DNA from: Arenibaculum pallidiluteum
GTDB lineage: Bacteria > Pseudomonadota > Alphaproteobacteria > Azospirillales > Azospirillaceae
NCBI RefSeq assembly: GCF_017355985.1
Contig: NZ_JAFIQU010000003.1
Span: 1 to 45,786, forward strand
Direction: 5' to 3'
Length of the DNA stretch: 45,786 nt
Under the pieces are notes generated by a model. It ran no database searches. It was given only the letters and a program-made list of their open reading frames with translations, and was not told the origin of the DNA. Position numbers and translations under genes: made by a program. Positions 8,121 through 16,437 of this stretch are shown here, piece by piece. The stretch's first letter is position 1. Each line of letters opens with the position of its first letter.

Positions 8121-8876
8121 ATGTCGAATATATTGAAGGGCAGGGTTGCCCTCGTTACGGGCGGCTCGCGCGGGCTCGGTGCCGCCGCGGCGGAAGCGCT
8201 TGCCGACCAGGGGGCGGATGTTGCGATCAGCTACGTCACGTCCACCGACAAGGCCGAAGCTGTGGTCGAGAAGCTCAAGGCGAAGGGCGTCCGGGCGCTC
8301 GCGATACAGAGCGACCAGGCTGACATGGCGGCCGCCAAGCCGCTGGTCGACAAGGTGCTGGCGCACTTCGGCAAGCTCGACATCCTCGTCAACAATGCGG
8401 CGATCGCCGTGCAGGGCAGGACGGTCGACGATCCCGATCTCGACACGGTCAATCTCGATCGCCAGTGGCAGATCAACGTCATGGGCACCGTGGCGACGAC
8501 GCGCGCGGCAGCGCCGGTATTGTCGGATGGCGGCCGGATCATCTTCATCGGCTCGCTCCTGGGTAGCCGTGTCCCGTTCGCCGGCGTCGCCGACTATGGG
8601 GGAACCAAGGCAGCCATCGCCGGATATGCGAAGGGCGTCGCCCGTGATCTCGGCGGACGCGAAATCACGGCCAACGTCATCCAGCCGGGCATCATGCCGA
8701 CCGACATGGCCGCAGGGGTGCGGGACAATCTCCCCGGCGCGATCATGGACCTGCATCCCATCCGTCGGATCGCGACGCTCGAGGAAGTGGCGGCCATCGT
8801 CTGTTTCCTGGCGGGACCGAACGGGGGCTACATCACCGGCGGCGTGATCGACGTGGCCGGCGGCCTGCAGGTCTGA
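8121..8876 (+). CDS. SDR family oxidoreductase, TetR-controlled
   Basis: The 251-residue enzyme is a classical SDR with the TGGSRGLG dinucleotide loop at residues 13-20, NNAA at about 91-94, and catalytic Ser145, Tyr159 and Lys163. The C-terminus GGYITGGVIDVAGGLQV is typical of 3-oxoacyl-ACP reductase-like members. The start at 8121 follows GAAGGTGGGG. It is the first gene behind the operator-promoter region and is probably co-transcribed with the SDR at 8927 (50-base gap). Enzymes in TetR-SDR pairs of this kind often reduce reactive aldehydes, ketones or quinones; that role is inference here. Confidence 0.9.
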   Translation: MSNILKGRVALVTGGSRGLGAAAAEALADQGADVAISYVTSTDKAEAVVEKLKAKGVRALAIQSDQADMAAAKPLVDKVLAHFGKLDILVNNAAIAVQGRTVDDPDLDTVNLDRQWQINVMGTVATTRAAAPVLSDGGRIIFIGSLLGSRVPFAGVADYGGTKAAIAGYAKGVARDLGGREITANVIQPGIMPTDMAAGVRDNLPGAIMDLHPIRRIATLEEVAAIVCFLAGPNGGYITGGVIDVAGGLQV

Positions 8877-8926
8877 GCGTCGAAGATCAGGCCGAAGCCT
8901 TTGCACGCCCAATCAAAGGAAATGAG

Positions 8927-9910
8927 ATGACCGAGAAGTTCGGTGCAAGATCGACCGCCGACGAGGTGCTTTCCGGCCTCGATCTCAAGGGAAAGCGGTT
9001 TCTCATTACGGGTACATCGGCCGGCATTGGGCTGGAAACCGCCCGCTCGCTGGTCTCTCACGGTGCCAGCGTCGTCGGTGCGGTCAGGGACCTCGGTAAG
9101 GCCGAGGCAGCCACTGCATCGATCCGTGACGCCGCCTCGCAAGGAGTTGGCGGCCTGGAGCCGATCGAACTCGATCTGGCATCCTTGCAAAGCGTTCGGG
9201 CCTGCGCGGATCGGCTGCTGGCCGAGGGCCGGCCGTTCGATGCCATCATCGCCAATGCCGGTGTCATGGCAACGCCGTTCGGTCGGACCGCGGACGGATT
9301 CGAAGTCCAGTTCGGGACCAACCATCTCGGACATTTTGCGTTGGTCAATTGGATCGAGCCGCTGCTCGCCAGTAACGGGCGGGTGGTGGTGCTGTCCTCC
9401 CAGGCTCATCGCGTCGCCGATGTCGACCTGGACGATCCGAATTTCGAGCGACAGGCATATGACCCGTGGGTCGCCTATGGCCGATCGAAGACGGCCAACG
9501 CTCTCTTCGCAGCGGAATTCGACCGGCGGCATCGCGATCGCGGTCTCCGAGCAGCCTCGGTGATGCCAGGGAACAGTTTCACTGATCTCCCGCGCCATCT
9601 CTCGCAGGAAGACCTGCAGGGTCTTCTGGAAACGGTTGGGAAGGCTCGCGCCGAAGCGGGTCTTCCGCCGGCACAGCTGAAGGACATCCCGCAGGCGGCG
9701 GCAACGTCGGTCTGGGCCGCGGTCGTGGCCGACAAGGACGAGATCGGAGGGCGCTATCTCGAAGACTGCGCGGTCGCGCCGGTCGATGACACGCCCAACC
9801 CGTTTGCCGACGGCGTAAGGTCGTATGCTCTCGATGCCAGCAAAGCTAAGAAGCTTTGGGAGAAGAGCGAGGACTTGATAAGCGCTGTCCGGGCCGCTGG
9901 CGGCCGCTAG
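8927..9910 (+). CDS. SDR family oxidoreductase, retinol dehydrogenase/protochlorophyllide reductase-like
   Basis: The 327-residue protein is a longer SDR of the retinol-dehydrogenase-like group. It has TGTSAGIG at residues 29-36, NAGVMATPF at 110-118, the FGTNHLGHFALV block and the YGRSK motif with Tyr184 and Lys188. An AAGGA ribosome-binding site sits six bases before the ATG. It is the second gene of the TetR-controlled cassette. Its G+C and codon choice (TTT, CAT, GTT used freely) resemble the first SDR and tetR more than the flanking chromosome. The substrate is unknown. Confidence 0.88.
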   Translation: MTEKFGARSTADEVLSGLDLKGKRFLITGTSAGIGLETARSLVSHGASVVGAVRDLGKAEAATASIRDAASQGVGGLEPIELDLASLQSVRACADRLLAEGRPFDAIIANAGVMATPFGRTADGFEVQFGTNHLGHFALVNWIEPLLASNGRVVVLSSQAHRVADVDLDDPNFERQAYDPWVAYGRSKTANALFAAEFDRRHRDRGLRAASVMPGNSFTDLPRHLSQEDLQGLLETVGKARAEAGLPPAQLKDIPQAAATSVWAAVVADKDEIGGRYLEDCAVAPVDDTPNPFADGVRSYALDASKAKKLWEKSEDLISAVRAAGGR

Positions 9911-10068
9911 GCGCGCAGGCACGCCGGCCTGCCCAAGCGCGACCGGCCTGCCCGCTTTGGGCGGACCTGATCCGGCTCCGCACCCGCCAGGGAAGCACGC
10001 GGGACACCGGTGACTGCCCGTTCAGCGATCGCTTCGAGCTGTTCTCCGTCTCGTGGCCGACCGTCCCC

Positions 10069-10226
10069 CTGACGGTCCGCCGCCAGTCTGCCGCCGGCGA
10101 CGCGACGGCGTCGGTATCGCGTCCGTGTTGGAAGGCGTTGAGTTCTCCACGCCACTGGCGGATAAAACCTTCGACAGCGACGCCGTCCGTACCTAGATCG
10201 TCGAGCGGGACGGAACCGGCAGCGCC
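10069..10226 (+). pseudogene. decayed IS5-family transposase fragment
   Basis: Reading two forward frames with one frameshift gives LTVRRQSAAGD and then a stretch ending VLEGVEFSTPLADKTFDSDAVRT before a stop. ADK-(G/A/T)-(F/Y)-D-(S/A)-D-A-(V/I)-R is the second-aspartate block of IS5-type DDE transposases, and L-x-EGVE usually precedes it. The rest of the element and its ends are not visible. It lies in the roughly 400-base gap after the lower-G+C SDR cassette, where I see no intact gene. The call rests on one short motif. Confidence 0.4.
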
Positions 10227-10261
10227 GTGGGGCATCGGGGACGCCGGACGTGCCCGGGTGC

Positions 10262-10280
10262 GCAATTTCGTCCAAGACCG
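10262..10280 (+). promoter_or_regulatory. candidate AraC operator, copy 1
   Basis: GCAATTTCGTCCAAGACCG lies 37 bases upstream of the AraC-type regulator start and recurs with 17 of 19 identities just after that gene, at 11169. The position suggests autoregulation. Confidence 0.5.
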
Positions 10281-10316
10281 CTGCGGCGCTTTGGATTTAG
10301 GCACCCAAGCCTGGAC

Positions 10317-11168
10317 ATGAACGACCATCAGGTGCGGTTCGCCCTTCCGGGGCTCGGCGACGGCGACCGGGCACGGTTCTGGCGCGCCCGGCGGCATCAC
10401 GGGCTCGAAGGGCTGACCGCCACCTTCCGGCGGCACCGCTACGTGCCACACATGCACGAGACCTACGCGATCGGCGTGATTCTCGCCGGCTGCGAGACCT
10501 ACGACCTGCGCGGCGAGCGCCGCTATGCGCAGGCGGGCGAGCTGTGCTTCGTGAACCCCGGCGAGGTCCACGACGGCGAGCCGCTGGGCGACGGGTACAG
10601 CTGCCGCATGAGCTATCCCGCCGCGGCCCTGCTGGCCGAGATCACCTCCGACGCGCGGGGCGGCCGGCCCGTCGCCACGCCCTATTTCGCGGCGACGAAC
10701 GTGCGCGATCCCGCGGCCTTCGAGGCGTTCGTGGCGGCGCACCGGCGGCTCGAGGAGGATCCCGAGCCCTTGGCGGGGGACGAGGCCATGGTGCGGGCCT
10801 ACGCCCTGATCCTGGCGCGGCACGGAGGCGAGGCGCCGCCGGACCAGGCCCGCCCGGCAGGAGGCGCCGTCGACCGTGTGCGCGAATACCTCGACGAGCA
10901 GTACGCGGAACCGATCGAACTGGCGACCCTGGCCGAGATCGCGGGGCTGACGCGCCATCACCTTATCCGCTTGTTCAAGCGCAGGACCGGTCTCACGCCG
11001 CACGCCTACCTTACGGATTGCCGGGTCCGGGCCGCCCGCCGGCGGCTCGTGGCCGGCGAGACGCCGGCGGAGGTCGCGGTTGCTTGCGGCTTCTTCGACC
11101 AGAGCCACCTGACCCGCGCCTTCAAGGCACGCACCGGAATCTCGCCGGGTGCCTTTCGGGCGGGCTGA
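10317..11168 (+). CDS. AraC family transcriptional regulator
   Basis: The 283-residue regulator has an N-terminal cupin-like effector domain (HMHETYAIGVILAG, then GELCFVNPGEVHDGEP) and a C-terminal double helix-turn-helix from about residue 185 (LATLAEIAGLTRHHLIRLFKRRTGLTPHAYL and VACGFFDQSHLTRAFK). This AraC type commonly sits beside amino acid exporters, which fits the downstream azlCD genes. The start at 10317 was chosen because it begins the family's N-terminus; the 30 upstream codons run through the candidate operator at 10262. A second operator-like copy follows its stop codon. Confidence 0.88.
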   Translation: MNDHQVRFALPGLGDGDRARFWRARRHHGLEGLTATFRRHRYVPHMHETYAIGVILAGCETYDLRGERRYAQAGELCFVNPGEVHDGEPLGDGYSCRMSYPAAALLAEITSDARGGRPVATPYFAATNVRDPAAFEAFVAAHRRLEEDPEPLAGDEAMVRAYALILARHGGEAPPDQARPAGGAVDRVREYLDEQYAEPIELATLAEIAGLTRHHLIRLFKRRTGLTPHAYLTDCRVRAARRRLVAGETPAEVAVACGFFDQSHLTRAFKARTGISPGAFRAG

Positions 11169-11187
11169 GCAATTCCGTGCAAGACCG
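11169..11187 (+). promoter_or_regulatory. candidate AraC operator, copy 2
   Basis: GCAATTCCGTGCAAGACCG starts at the last base of the araC stop codon region and matches the copy at 10262 in 17 of 19 positions. It lies 30 bases before the decayed azlC copy, as expected for a site that once controlled that gene. Confidence 0.5.
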
Positions 11188-11216
11188 GGGATATGCCGCC
11201 GGGGTACCAGGGACGC

Positions 11217-11383
11217 ATGACCTGTGAAGCATCCCCCTCGTCCCGCGTAGAGGGGTTCCGCGCGGGCATCCACATCTGCCTTCCGTTCAGCTCGGCAAGC
11301 ACGCCCTGCAGCCTGATCCAGGGCGCCAAGGACATCACACAGTTCCTGGCTGCCGACCTGTGGCGCCGGACGTCTCCGGGGTG
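11217..11383 (+). pseudogene. decayed, internally deleted azlC copy
   Basis: The reading frame from ATG 11217 resembles the start of the intact azlC at 11622: 19 of the first 37 residues are identical, including PSS-V-E, RAG and LI-GA. After about 37 residues the similarity jumps to a downstream AzlC segment (QFLAADLWRRTSPG against QFVAIDLWQDPAPW), so roughly 30 codons are missing, and then it stops. No membrane helices remain. It is a remnant of an older azlC next to its regulator. The rest of the 450-base gap (11384-11621) has low G+C and no other gene; TTGACT at 11495 is at best a weak -35. Confidence 0.65.
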
Positions 11384-11621
11384 CGGCAAGGCCCGTACCT
11401 CCGGGCATGGCCAACAGTTCCGGACGACTGCGGATGCGGCGTGAAGAGATACTTGAGCGTCGAGTTACATGTGAAGAATCCCGCCAGTATAAGGTTGACT
11501 GGACTTGCATGTTTCACAATTAGTAATGGATCGAGGCGGTGGGCTTTCGGCGTGGTCCGTGCATCGGAGTGCAATGTAAATGGGCAAGCTGCGGCGGATG
11601 CTGGTCGATGCATCGCATCCC

Positions 11622-12380
11622 ATGACCCATGAAACGCCCCCTTCGTCCCCCGTGGAAGATTTGCGCGCGGGCTTCATCCAGATCCTTCCGCTCACCATAG
11701 CCTGCGTACCCTTCGGCTTGATCCTTGGCGCCAATGCGGCGGCCAAGGGGCTCTCGGTCATCGAGGTCACGCTGATGAGCGCGCTGGTCTTCGCGGGCAG
11801 CGCGCAATTCGTGGCCATCGACCTCTGGCAGGACCCGGCGCCCTGGGCGGCACTCGGCCTGACGGTTCTGCTGGTGAACCTCCGGCACGTGCTGATGGGC
11901 GCCTCGCTCGCGGGAAAGCTCGATCGCTTCGGCACGCTGGGGCGCAGCATTGCCGTCTTCTTCATGGCCGACGAGATCTGGGCGGTCGCCGAGCGCCGGG
12001 CCATCGAGCGCGGCCTGACCCCCGCTTTCTACTTGGGGGCGGCGGCGCCGTTGTATCTGAACTGGCTGGTGACGACGACGATTGGCGCCGCGGTCGGCGC
12101 CCTTGTGGCCGATCCTCGGGCGCTGGGCTTCGACTTCGCCTTCACGGCCGTCTTCATCGGCCTCGTCGCGGGATTCTGGAAAGGCCGGTCCAGCCTGCCC
12201 GTGGTGGTGGCCAGCGCCGCAGCCGCGATCGCAGTGCGTCATGCGGTGCCTGGCGGCTGGTTCGTTGTCGCGGGGGCGCTGGCCGGGATCGGCGTCGCGG
12301 CACTGCGCGCGGGAGACGCCGAGACGGGCGGCGGCAAAGCGGTTCTGCGCGCCGAGGCGGACCGGAGCAGCACGCCATGA
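11622..12380 (+). CDS. azlC: AzlC family branched-chain amino acid exporter subunit
   Basis: The 252-residue inner-membrane protein is AzlC, the large subunit of the AzlCD exporter for branched-chain amino acids and their analogues. Family marks are RAGFIQILPLTIACVPFGLILG, FAGSAQFVAIDLW and VNLRHVLMGASL, plus several hydrophobic helices. The start at 11622 is preferred because the decayed copy upstream begins at the equivalent ATG; an in-frame ATG at 11580 would add 14 residues. The gene overlaps azlD by four bases (ATGA), so the two are translationally coupled. The upstream AraC regulator is the probable controller. Confidence 0.88.
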   Translation: MTHETPPSSPVEDLRAGFIQILPLTIACVPFGLILGANAAAKGLSVIEVTLMSALVFAGSAQFVAIDLWQDPAPWAALGLTVLLVNLRHVLMGASLAGKLDRFGTLGRSIAVFFMADEIWAVAERRAIERGLTPAFYLGAAAPLYLNWLVTTTIGAAVGALVADPRALGFDFAFTAVFIGLVAGFWKGRSSLPVVVASAAAAIAVRHAVPGGWFVVAGALAGIGVAALRAGDAETGGGKAVLRAEADRSSTP

Positions 12381-12676
12381 GCCTCGATCCAGCGACGCTC
12401 CTGGCGATCCTGGCCATGGCGGCCGCCACCTACCTGACGCGGGTGGCCGGGCTGGTCTTCGCGCGGTACATTCCGGCGACTGGGCGGGTGCGCGCGGCCC
12501 TCGACGCGCTGCCCACGGCGGTTCTGGTGGCCGTTATCGCGCCGGCCGCCTCGGCCGGCCCGGCCGAGATCGTGGCGACGGCGCTGACGGTGCTCGCCGC
12601 CACACGGCTGCCGGTCCTCGGCGTCGTCGCGGTCGGCGTCGGCTCCGTGGTCGTGATGCGAGCCCTGGTGGAGTGA
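12377..12676 (+). CDS. azlD: AzlD family branched-chain amino acid exporter subunit
   Basis: The 99-residue protein is the small membrane partner of AzlC. It is almost wholly hydrophobic, with three to four helices, and carries the family's AAATYLTRVAGLVFARYIP and ALDALPTAVLVAVIAPA blocks. Its ATG overlaps the azlC stop. It ends three bases before the stop of the convergent Hpt-receiver gene, so any terminator must lie inside that gene. Confidence 0.88.
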   Translation: MSLDPATLLAILAMAAATYLTRVAGLVFARYIPATGRVRAALDALPTAVLVAVIAPAASAGPAEIVATALTVLAATRLPVLGVVAVGVGSVVVMRALVE

Positions 12677-12679
12677 GGC

Positions 12680-13447
12680 TCAGCCCAGGTTGAAGCGCGC
12701 AATGGCGGTGGCGAAGTCCTCGCCGAAATGGCCGCCGGTGCGCACGGCCGCGACGTCCCGGGGCAGGTCCCGCGAGGGGACGTCCAGGCTGGTCAGCAGC
12801 GCCATGGGCACCGCCGCAGTGACCGACATCGCCTTCAGCCCGCGCAGGAGGTCGAGCCCGCCGATCGGCTCCATGGTGGCCGAGGCCATCACCATGCCGG
12901 GCGGGTTGCGGACCGCGAGGCCCAGGGCCTCGACGGGGTCGTGGACCACGACGCTCCGGTAACCACAGGCCTGCATCTCCGTGCTCAGGAGGCGGCTGAC
13001 CACCTTGGACGGCGTTACCAGCATGATCTCGACGTCCCGCACCTCGACATGGGAGATGTCGAATTCGTATCGGACGGGCAGGGCACGGATGATCTGGTTG
13101 GTCCTGGCGACGTCCGGCCGTTCCTCCTTGTCGACGGCCTCGGCCATGCGGTCGGCGAACTTCAGGACGTCGGCGATCTCGCGCTCGCGCAGCGTCTTGA
13201 CCCCGGCGAGATAGACCTCGAGCCGGTGGGCGATCAGGTTCACCAGCGGATAGCCGCAGGTGGAGCCGATGCCCTTGAGCTTGCTGGCTTCGCGTTGCAG
13301 CGCCACCAGGGCCTCGGCCTCCCCGGCGGGGGCCGCCTCGAAGGCCTTGACGGTGCGGTAGATGATCTCGAGCCGGTCCTGGGCGTCGTCCTTGAACTCG
13401 ACGCGCAGGCGGTCGGCGAGGTCTTCAGCGTTGAGAATCTCGGTCAT
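12680..13447 (-). CDS. degenerate Hpt-receiver protein
   Basis: The 255-residue protein has an N-terminal helical bundle that looks like a Hpt domain (about residues 8-110) and a C-terminal CheY-like fold (about 138-255). The Hpt signature H-x-L-K-G reads SKLKG at residues 55-59, so the phospho-accepting histidine is a serine. In the receiver-like part, the acidic pair after strand 1 is Thr145-Pro146, the phospho-aspartate position is Ser189 (VMASATMEPIGG) and the usual lysine is absent. It should therefore not take part in phosphotransfer. It may be a scaffold or a mimic that binds a histidine kinase or receiver partner. No kinase gene is adjacent. Confidence 0.65.
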   Translation of the reverse strand: MTEILNAEDLADRLRVEFKDDAQDRLEIIYRTVKAFEAAPAGEAEALVALQREASKLKGIGSTCGYPLVNLIAHRLEVYLAGVKTLREREIADVLKFADRMAEAVDKEERPDVARTNQIIRALPVRYEFDISHVEVRDVEIMLVTPSKVVSRLLSTEMQACGYRSVVVHDPVEALGLAVRNPPGMVMASATMEPIGGLDLLRGLKAMSVTAAVPMALLTSLDVPSRDLPRDVAAVRTGGHFGEDFATAIARFNLG

Positions 13448-13558
13448 GGCACGGCGCCGGCGGTTGGGATGCGCCGCCAGCCTACCGCGAAATCCTTAAA
13501 ATCTAGACCAAACCCGAGTGCGGCCCCAGAGGACCACCTGGAAGGACCACCGGGAGGA

Positions 13559-14101
13559 CTACAGGGATTTCGCGAGATCGGCGAACCAGGCGAGCCGCGC
13601 CCGGGTCTGGCCGATGTCGTGGTCCAGCCATGCGCCGAGGTGTCCGGGCTCGTCGGCGTGGCGGGCCCGCAGGTCCTCGAGCCGAGCCAACTCGGCCTCG
13701 TGCAGCTCGGCAAGTTGCTCGATCTGGTCGCAGCGGTCGGCCGGCTCCAGAAGGTGCAGGAAGCGCAGCTTGAGCGTGATTACGAGCTTGTTGAGATCGT
13801 CCGTCGAAGGCGCCCGGACGGCCGCCTTCATCAGCGTCTCGAACTCGCGGCGCCCGGCCTCCGTGACGCCGAGCAGGGCGTTATCCTCCATGCCGCTGCC
13901 GTCCAGGGCCTCCACGAGCCCCTCGTAACGCAGGAGCTCGAGCGACGGGGCCATCAGGTCCAGCGACGGCCCCACCAGGCGTGCGGTGAAATGGCGGACG
14001 GCGGCCGCAAGGTCGGCATAGCGCATGGGCTGCTGGGCGATCTGGCCCAGCACCGCCAGCCGTACGGCCTCCTTCGGCATCAGCGAATTGTCGCGGTACA
14101 T
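13559..14101 (-). CDS. PadR-like winged-helix transcriptional regulator
   Basis: The 180-residue protein has an N-terminal winged-helix region (EAVRLAVLGQIAQQPMRYADLAAAV and LLRYEGLVEAL, then GVTEAGRREFETLMK) and a C-terminal helical dimerisation region rich in Leu, Glu and Arg. This is the layout of PadR-type repressors. A GGAGG ribosome-binding site precedes the ATG at 14101 by seven bases, which decides the start. It is divergent from the PRC-barrel gene at 14281, which is a possible target. The ligand is unknown. Confidence 0.7.
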   Translation of the reverse strand: MYRDNSLMPKEAVRLAVLGQIAQQPMRYADLAAAVRHFTARLVGPSLDLMAPSLELLRYEGLVEALDGSGMEDNALLGVTEAGRREFETLMKAAVRAPSTDDLNKLVITLKLRFLHLLEPADRCDQIEQLAELHEAELARLEDLRARHADEPGHLGAWLDHDIGQTRARLAWFADLAKSL

Positions 14102-14223
14102 GCCTGTCCCTCCGGCCGGTATGCGTCGGCAGGCTCAAGATAGGGCCGCCCCCGACGGCTGTCCATTCGGCCAAGGGTATGAGCCGGCCCGTCGCCCGTG
14201 ACATCCGTTGCCGATCTGCGGGG

Positions 14224-14249
14224 GGAACGGCCTCGTCCGGGCTCCTGTT
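14224..14249 (+). promoter_or_regulatory. candidate EcfG-type stress promoter
   Basis: GGAAC (14224-14228), a 17-base spacer and TGTT (14246-14249; one mismatch to CGTT) lie 32 bases before the start of the PRC-barrel gene. The distance equals that of the perfect match in front of the Pmp3 gene. It suggests control by the general stress sigma factor. Confidence 0.4.
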
Positions 14250-14280
14250 GAAGGCGCACGAGTTTGACGGAGGACGAGAC

Positions 14281-15051
14281 GTGCTGAAACCAATTCTGCT
14301 CGGCACCGCGCTGATGCTGGGGACGGCCCTGCCCGCCGCCGCGCAGGTTGCGCCCGACATGGGAGGGCGCGCGCCGGTGGATCAGAAGGGCATGCAGACG
14401 CCCGAGACGCTGGGCGCCGGACGCTCCATGGGAGCGCCCGAGGGGAACGCCCAGGCGCGGCCGGCCGATCCCAGCCGGCAGCCCCAGACCGGGACTCCGG
14501 AGGCGACCGCCGACCGCGACAGCACCGGCGCCACCAATTCCGAGACCGGATCCCGTCCTGGGGCGACGCCGAGCCCGGGCCGTCAGAGTGCCGCGGGCGA
14601 GCGGGCCAAGACCGATCCCCGCAATACTGCTGAGGACATCGCGACCGGGCGCCCAGGCTACGAGGGGCAGGGCCAGGCCTATGCGACGCCGGTGGACCGC
14701 CATCGGGACCAGGCCCGGTCCGCCAGCGGGACGGTGGGCGGCGGTGCCCCGGCCGAGAGCCAGGTGCGCATGACCGAGATCGACGACTTCAAGGTCCTCG
14801 GCCGCGACGGCAAGGAGATCGGCAGCGTCTCGGAAGTACTGCTGAACTGGAAGAATGGCCGCATCGACACGCTGAACGTCGGGGCGGGCAGCAGCATCAC
14901 GGGCACCAGCGAGAAGGTGTACGGCGTGCCCTGGGACCGGGTGGAATCGGTGGACGCGCGGCGGAAGGAGATCCGCCTTTCCATCGCCGAGCAGGAGCTG
15001 GCGGAGACCAGCCGTTTCGGCGGATCCGGGAACGACAGCGCCCAGCGCTGA
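14281..15051 (+). CDS. secreted PRC-barrel protein
   Basis: The 256-residue protein starts with GTG, preceded by GGAGG eight bases away; no ATG fits the signal peptide. A signal peptide covers about residues 1-23 (ending AAAQ). A long disordered region rich in Gly, Pro, Thr and Arg follows to about residue 160, and then a PRC-barrel domain (ITEIDDFKVLGRDGKEIGSV-type core, then VPWDRVESVDARRKEIRL). PRC-barrel domains bind RNA, pigments or proteins; exported ones in this class tend to be stress-related, but the role is not known. It is convergent with hemA and ends just before a shared hairpin. Confidence 0.8.
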   Translation: MLKPILLGTALMLGTALPAAAQVAPDMGGRAPVDQKGMQTPETLGAGRSMGAPEGNAQARPADPSRQPQTGTPEATADRDSTGATNSETGSRPGATPSPGRQSAAGERAKTDPRNTAEDIATGRPGYEGQGQAYATPVDRHRDQARSASGTVGGGAPAESQVRMTEIDDFKVLGRDGKEIGSVSEVLLNWKNGRIDTLNVGAGSSITGTSEKVYGVPWDRVESVDARRKEIRLSIAEQELAETSRFGGSGNDSAQR

Positions 15052-15061
15052 GGATGAATGA

Positions 15062-15088
15062 GGGGGCGTGCCCTGCGGGCGCGCCCCC
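15062..15088. terminator. bidirectional hairpin between the PRC-barrel gene and hemA
   Basis: The arms GGGGGCGTGCCC and GGGCGCGCCCCC pair over 12 bases with one G-T wobble and a 3-base loop. It lies in the 43-base gap between two convergent genes. No T-run follows on either strand. Confidence 0.6.
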
Positions 15089-15094
15089 TGCCGC

Positions 15095-16309
15095 TCAGGC
15101 GGCTTTGCGCAGCTCGAGCCGGCTCCACACATCCAGCAGGGCCGAGACGAGCTGGCGCATGTCGCTGTCGCTGTGCAGCGGCGTCGGGGTGAAACGCAGC
15201 CGCTCCGTGCCTCGCGGGACCGTCGGATAGTTGATGGGCTGCACGTAGATGTCGTGGCGCTCCAACAGGTCGTCGCTGGCCTGCTTGCACAGCCGCGCAT
15301 CACCGACCATCACCGGGACGATGTGGCTGGCCGAGTCCATCACCGGCAGCCCCGCCTCGCGCATCATCCGCTTCAGCGTGGCCGCCCGCTCCTGGTGCCG
15401 GGTGCGTTCGGCCTGGCTGCGCTTCAGGTGGCGGACGCTGGCGAGCGCGCCGGCGGCGACCGACGGGGTCAGCGAGGTCGTGAAGATGAAGCCGGCTGCG
15501 AAGCTCCGCACGGCATCGACCAGGGCGGCGGAGGCGGTGATGTAGCCGCCCATGACACCGTAAGCCTTGCCGAGCGTCCCCTCGATGACGGTGAGCCGGT
15601 CCATCACGCCGTCCCGCTCGGCGACGCCGGCCCCGCGCGGCCCGTACATGCCGACCGCATGGACCTCGTCCAGATAGGTCATGGCGCCGTGGCGCTCCGC
15701 GACGTCGCAGATCTCGCCGATCGGCGAGATGTCGCCGTCCATGGAATAGACGCTCTCGAACGCGACGATCTTCGGACGGTCAGGGGCGATGCGGGACAGC
15801 AGCTCTTCCAGGTGGGCAGGGTCGTTGTGCCGGAAGATGTGCTTCTCGCAGCCGGATTGACGGATCCCCTCGATCATCGAGTTGTGGTTCAGCGCATCCG
15901 ACAGGATCACACAGCCCGGAAGCAGCCGGCCCAGCGTGCTGAGGCTGGCCTGGTTCGAGATGTAGCCCGAGGTGAAGAGGAGGGCGGCCTCCTTCCCGTG
16001 CAGATCCGCGAGCTCGCGCTCCAGCAGGACGTGGTAGTGGTTGGTGCCGGAGATGTTGCGGGTGCCGCCGGCGCCGGCGCCGCAGCGCTCCAGCGCCTCG
16101 TGCATGGCGGCGAGCACGTCGGGGTGCTGGCCCATGCCGAGATAGTCGTTGCTGCACCAGACCGTCACCTCGTGGGCCCGGCCCTGGGCGTCGTAGCGCT
16201 GCGCCTTCGGAAAATCCCCGCGCCGCCGCTCCAGATCGGCAAACACGCGATAGCGGCCCTCGCAGCGAAGGCTTTCTACCTGGCTCCGGAAGAAGCTCTC
16301 GTAATCCAT
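15095..16309 (-). CDS. hemA: 5-aminolevulinate synthase
   Basis: The 404-residue enzyme condenses glycine and succinyl-CoA to 5-aminolevulinate, the first step of haem synthesis by the C4 (Shemin) route. It is a PLP enzyme with the [16 protein letters not shown] block, [15 protein letters not shown] (Asp214) and the PLP lysine Lys248 in EGTLGKAYG. The start at 16309 gives MDYESFF, the family's N-terminus and normal length; an ATG at 16375 would add 22 unlikely residues. An FNR-type box lies 129 bases upstream, as known for hemA in Rhodobacter. It follows the aminotransferase gene on the same strand but has its own 160-base leader. Confidence 0.97.
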   Translation of the reverse strand: MDYESFFRSQVESLRCEGRYRVFADLERRRGDFPKAQRYDAQGRAHEVTVWCSNDYLGMGQHPDVLAAMHEALERCGAGAGGTRNISGTNHYHVLLERELADLHGKEAALLFTSGYISNQASLSTLGRLLPGCVILSDALNHNSMIEGIRQSGCEKHIFRHNDPAHLEELLSRIAPDRPKIVAFESVYSMDGDISPIGEICDVAERHGAMTYLDEVHAVGMYGPRGAGVAERDGVMDRLTVIEGTLGKAYGVMGGYITASAALVDAVRSFAAGFIFTTSLTPSVAAGALASVRHLKRSQAERTRHQERAATLKRMMREAGLPVMDSASHIVPVMVGDARLCKQASDDLLERHDIYVQPINYPTVPRGTERLRFTPTPLHSDSDMRQLVSALLDVWSRLELRKAA

Positions 16310-16437
16310 CCCGGTATCCCGTAACCCGCGCGCTGCGCCAACGGACACTATCGGTCCCGCGGCAACAGCGGGCAAGGCTCTTCGTTCTGATTGCGTACCC
16401 TGCGCAGGCCATCCTAGGCCATGGCGGCAGCCGCGGC

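Noticed and set aside
9846..11510. 554-codon open frame on the minus strand opposite the AraC gene
   Set aside because: The AraC regulator is clear on the other strand; the frame is compositional.
13500..13560. Short repeated GGACCACC units before the PadR-like gene end
   Set aside because: Only two copies in a convergent-side gap; not distinguishable from chance in high-G+C DNA.
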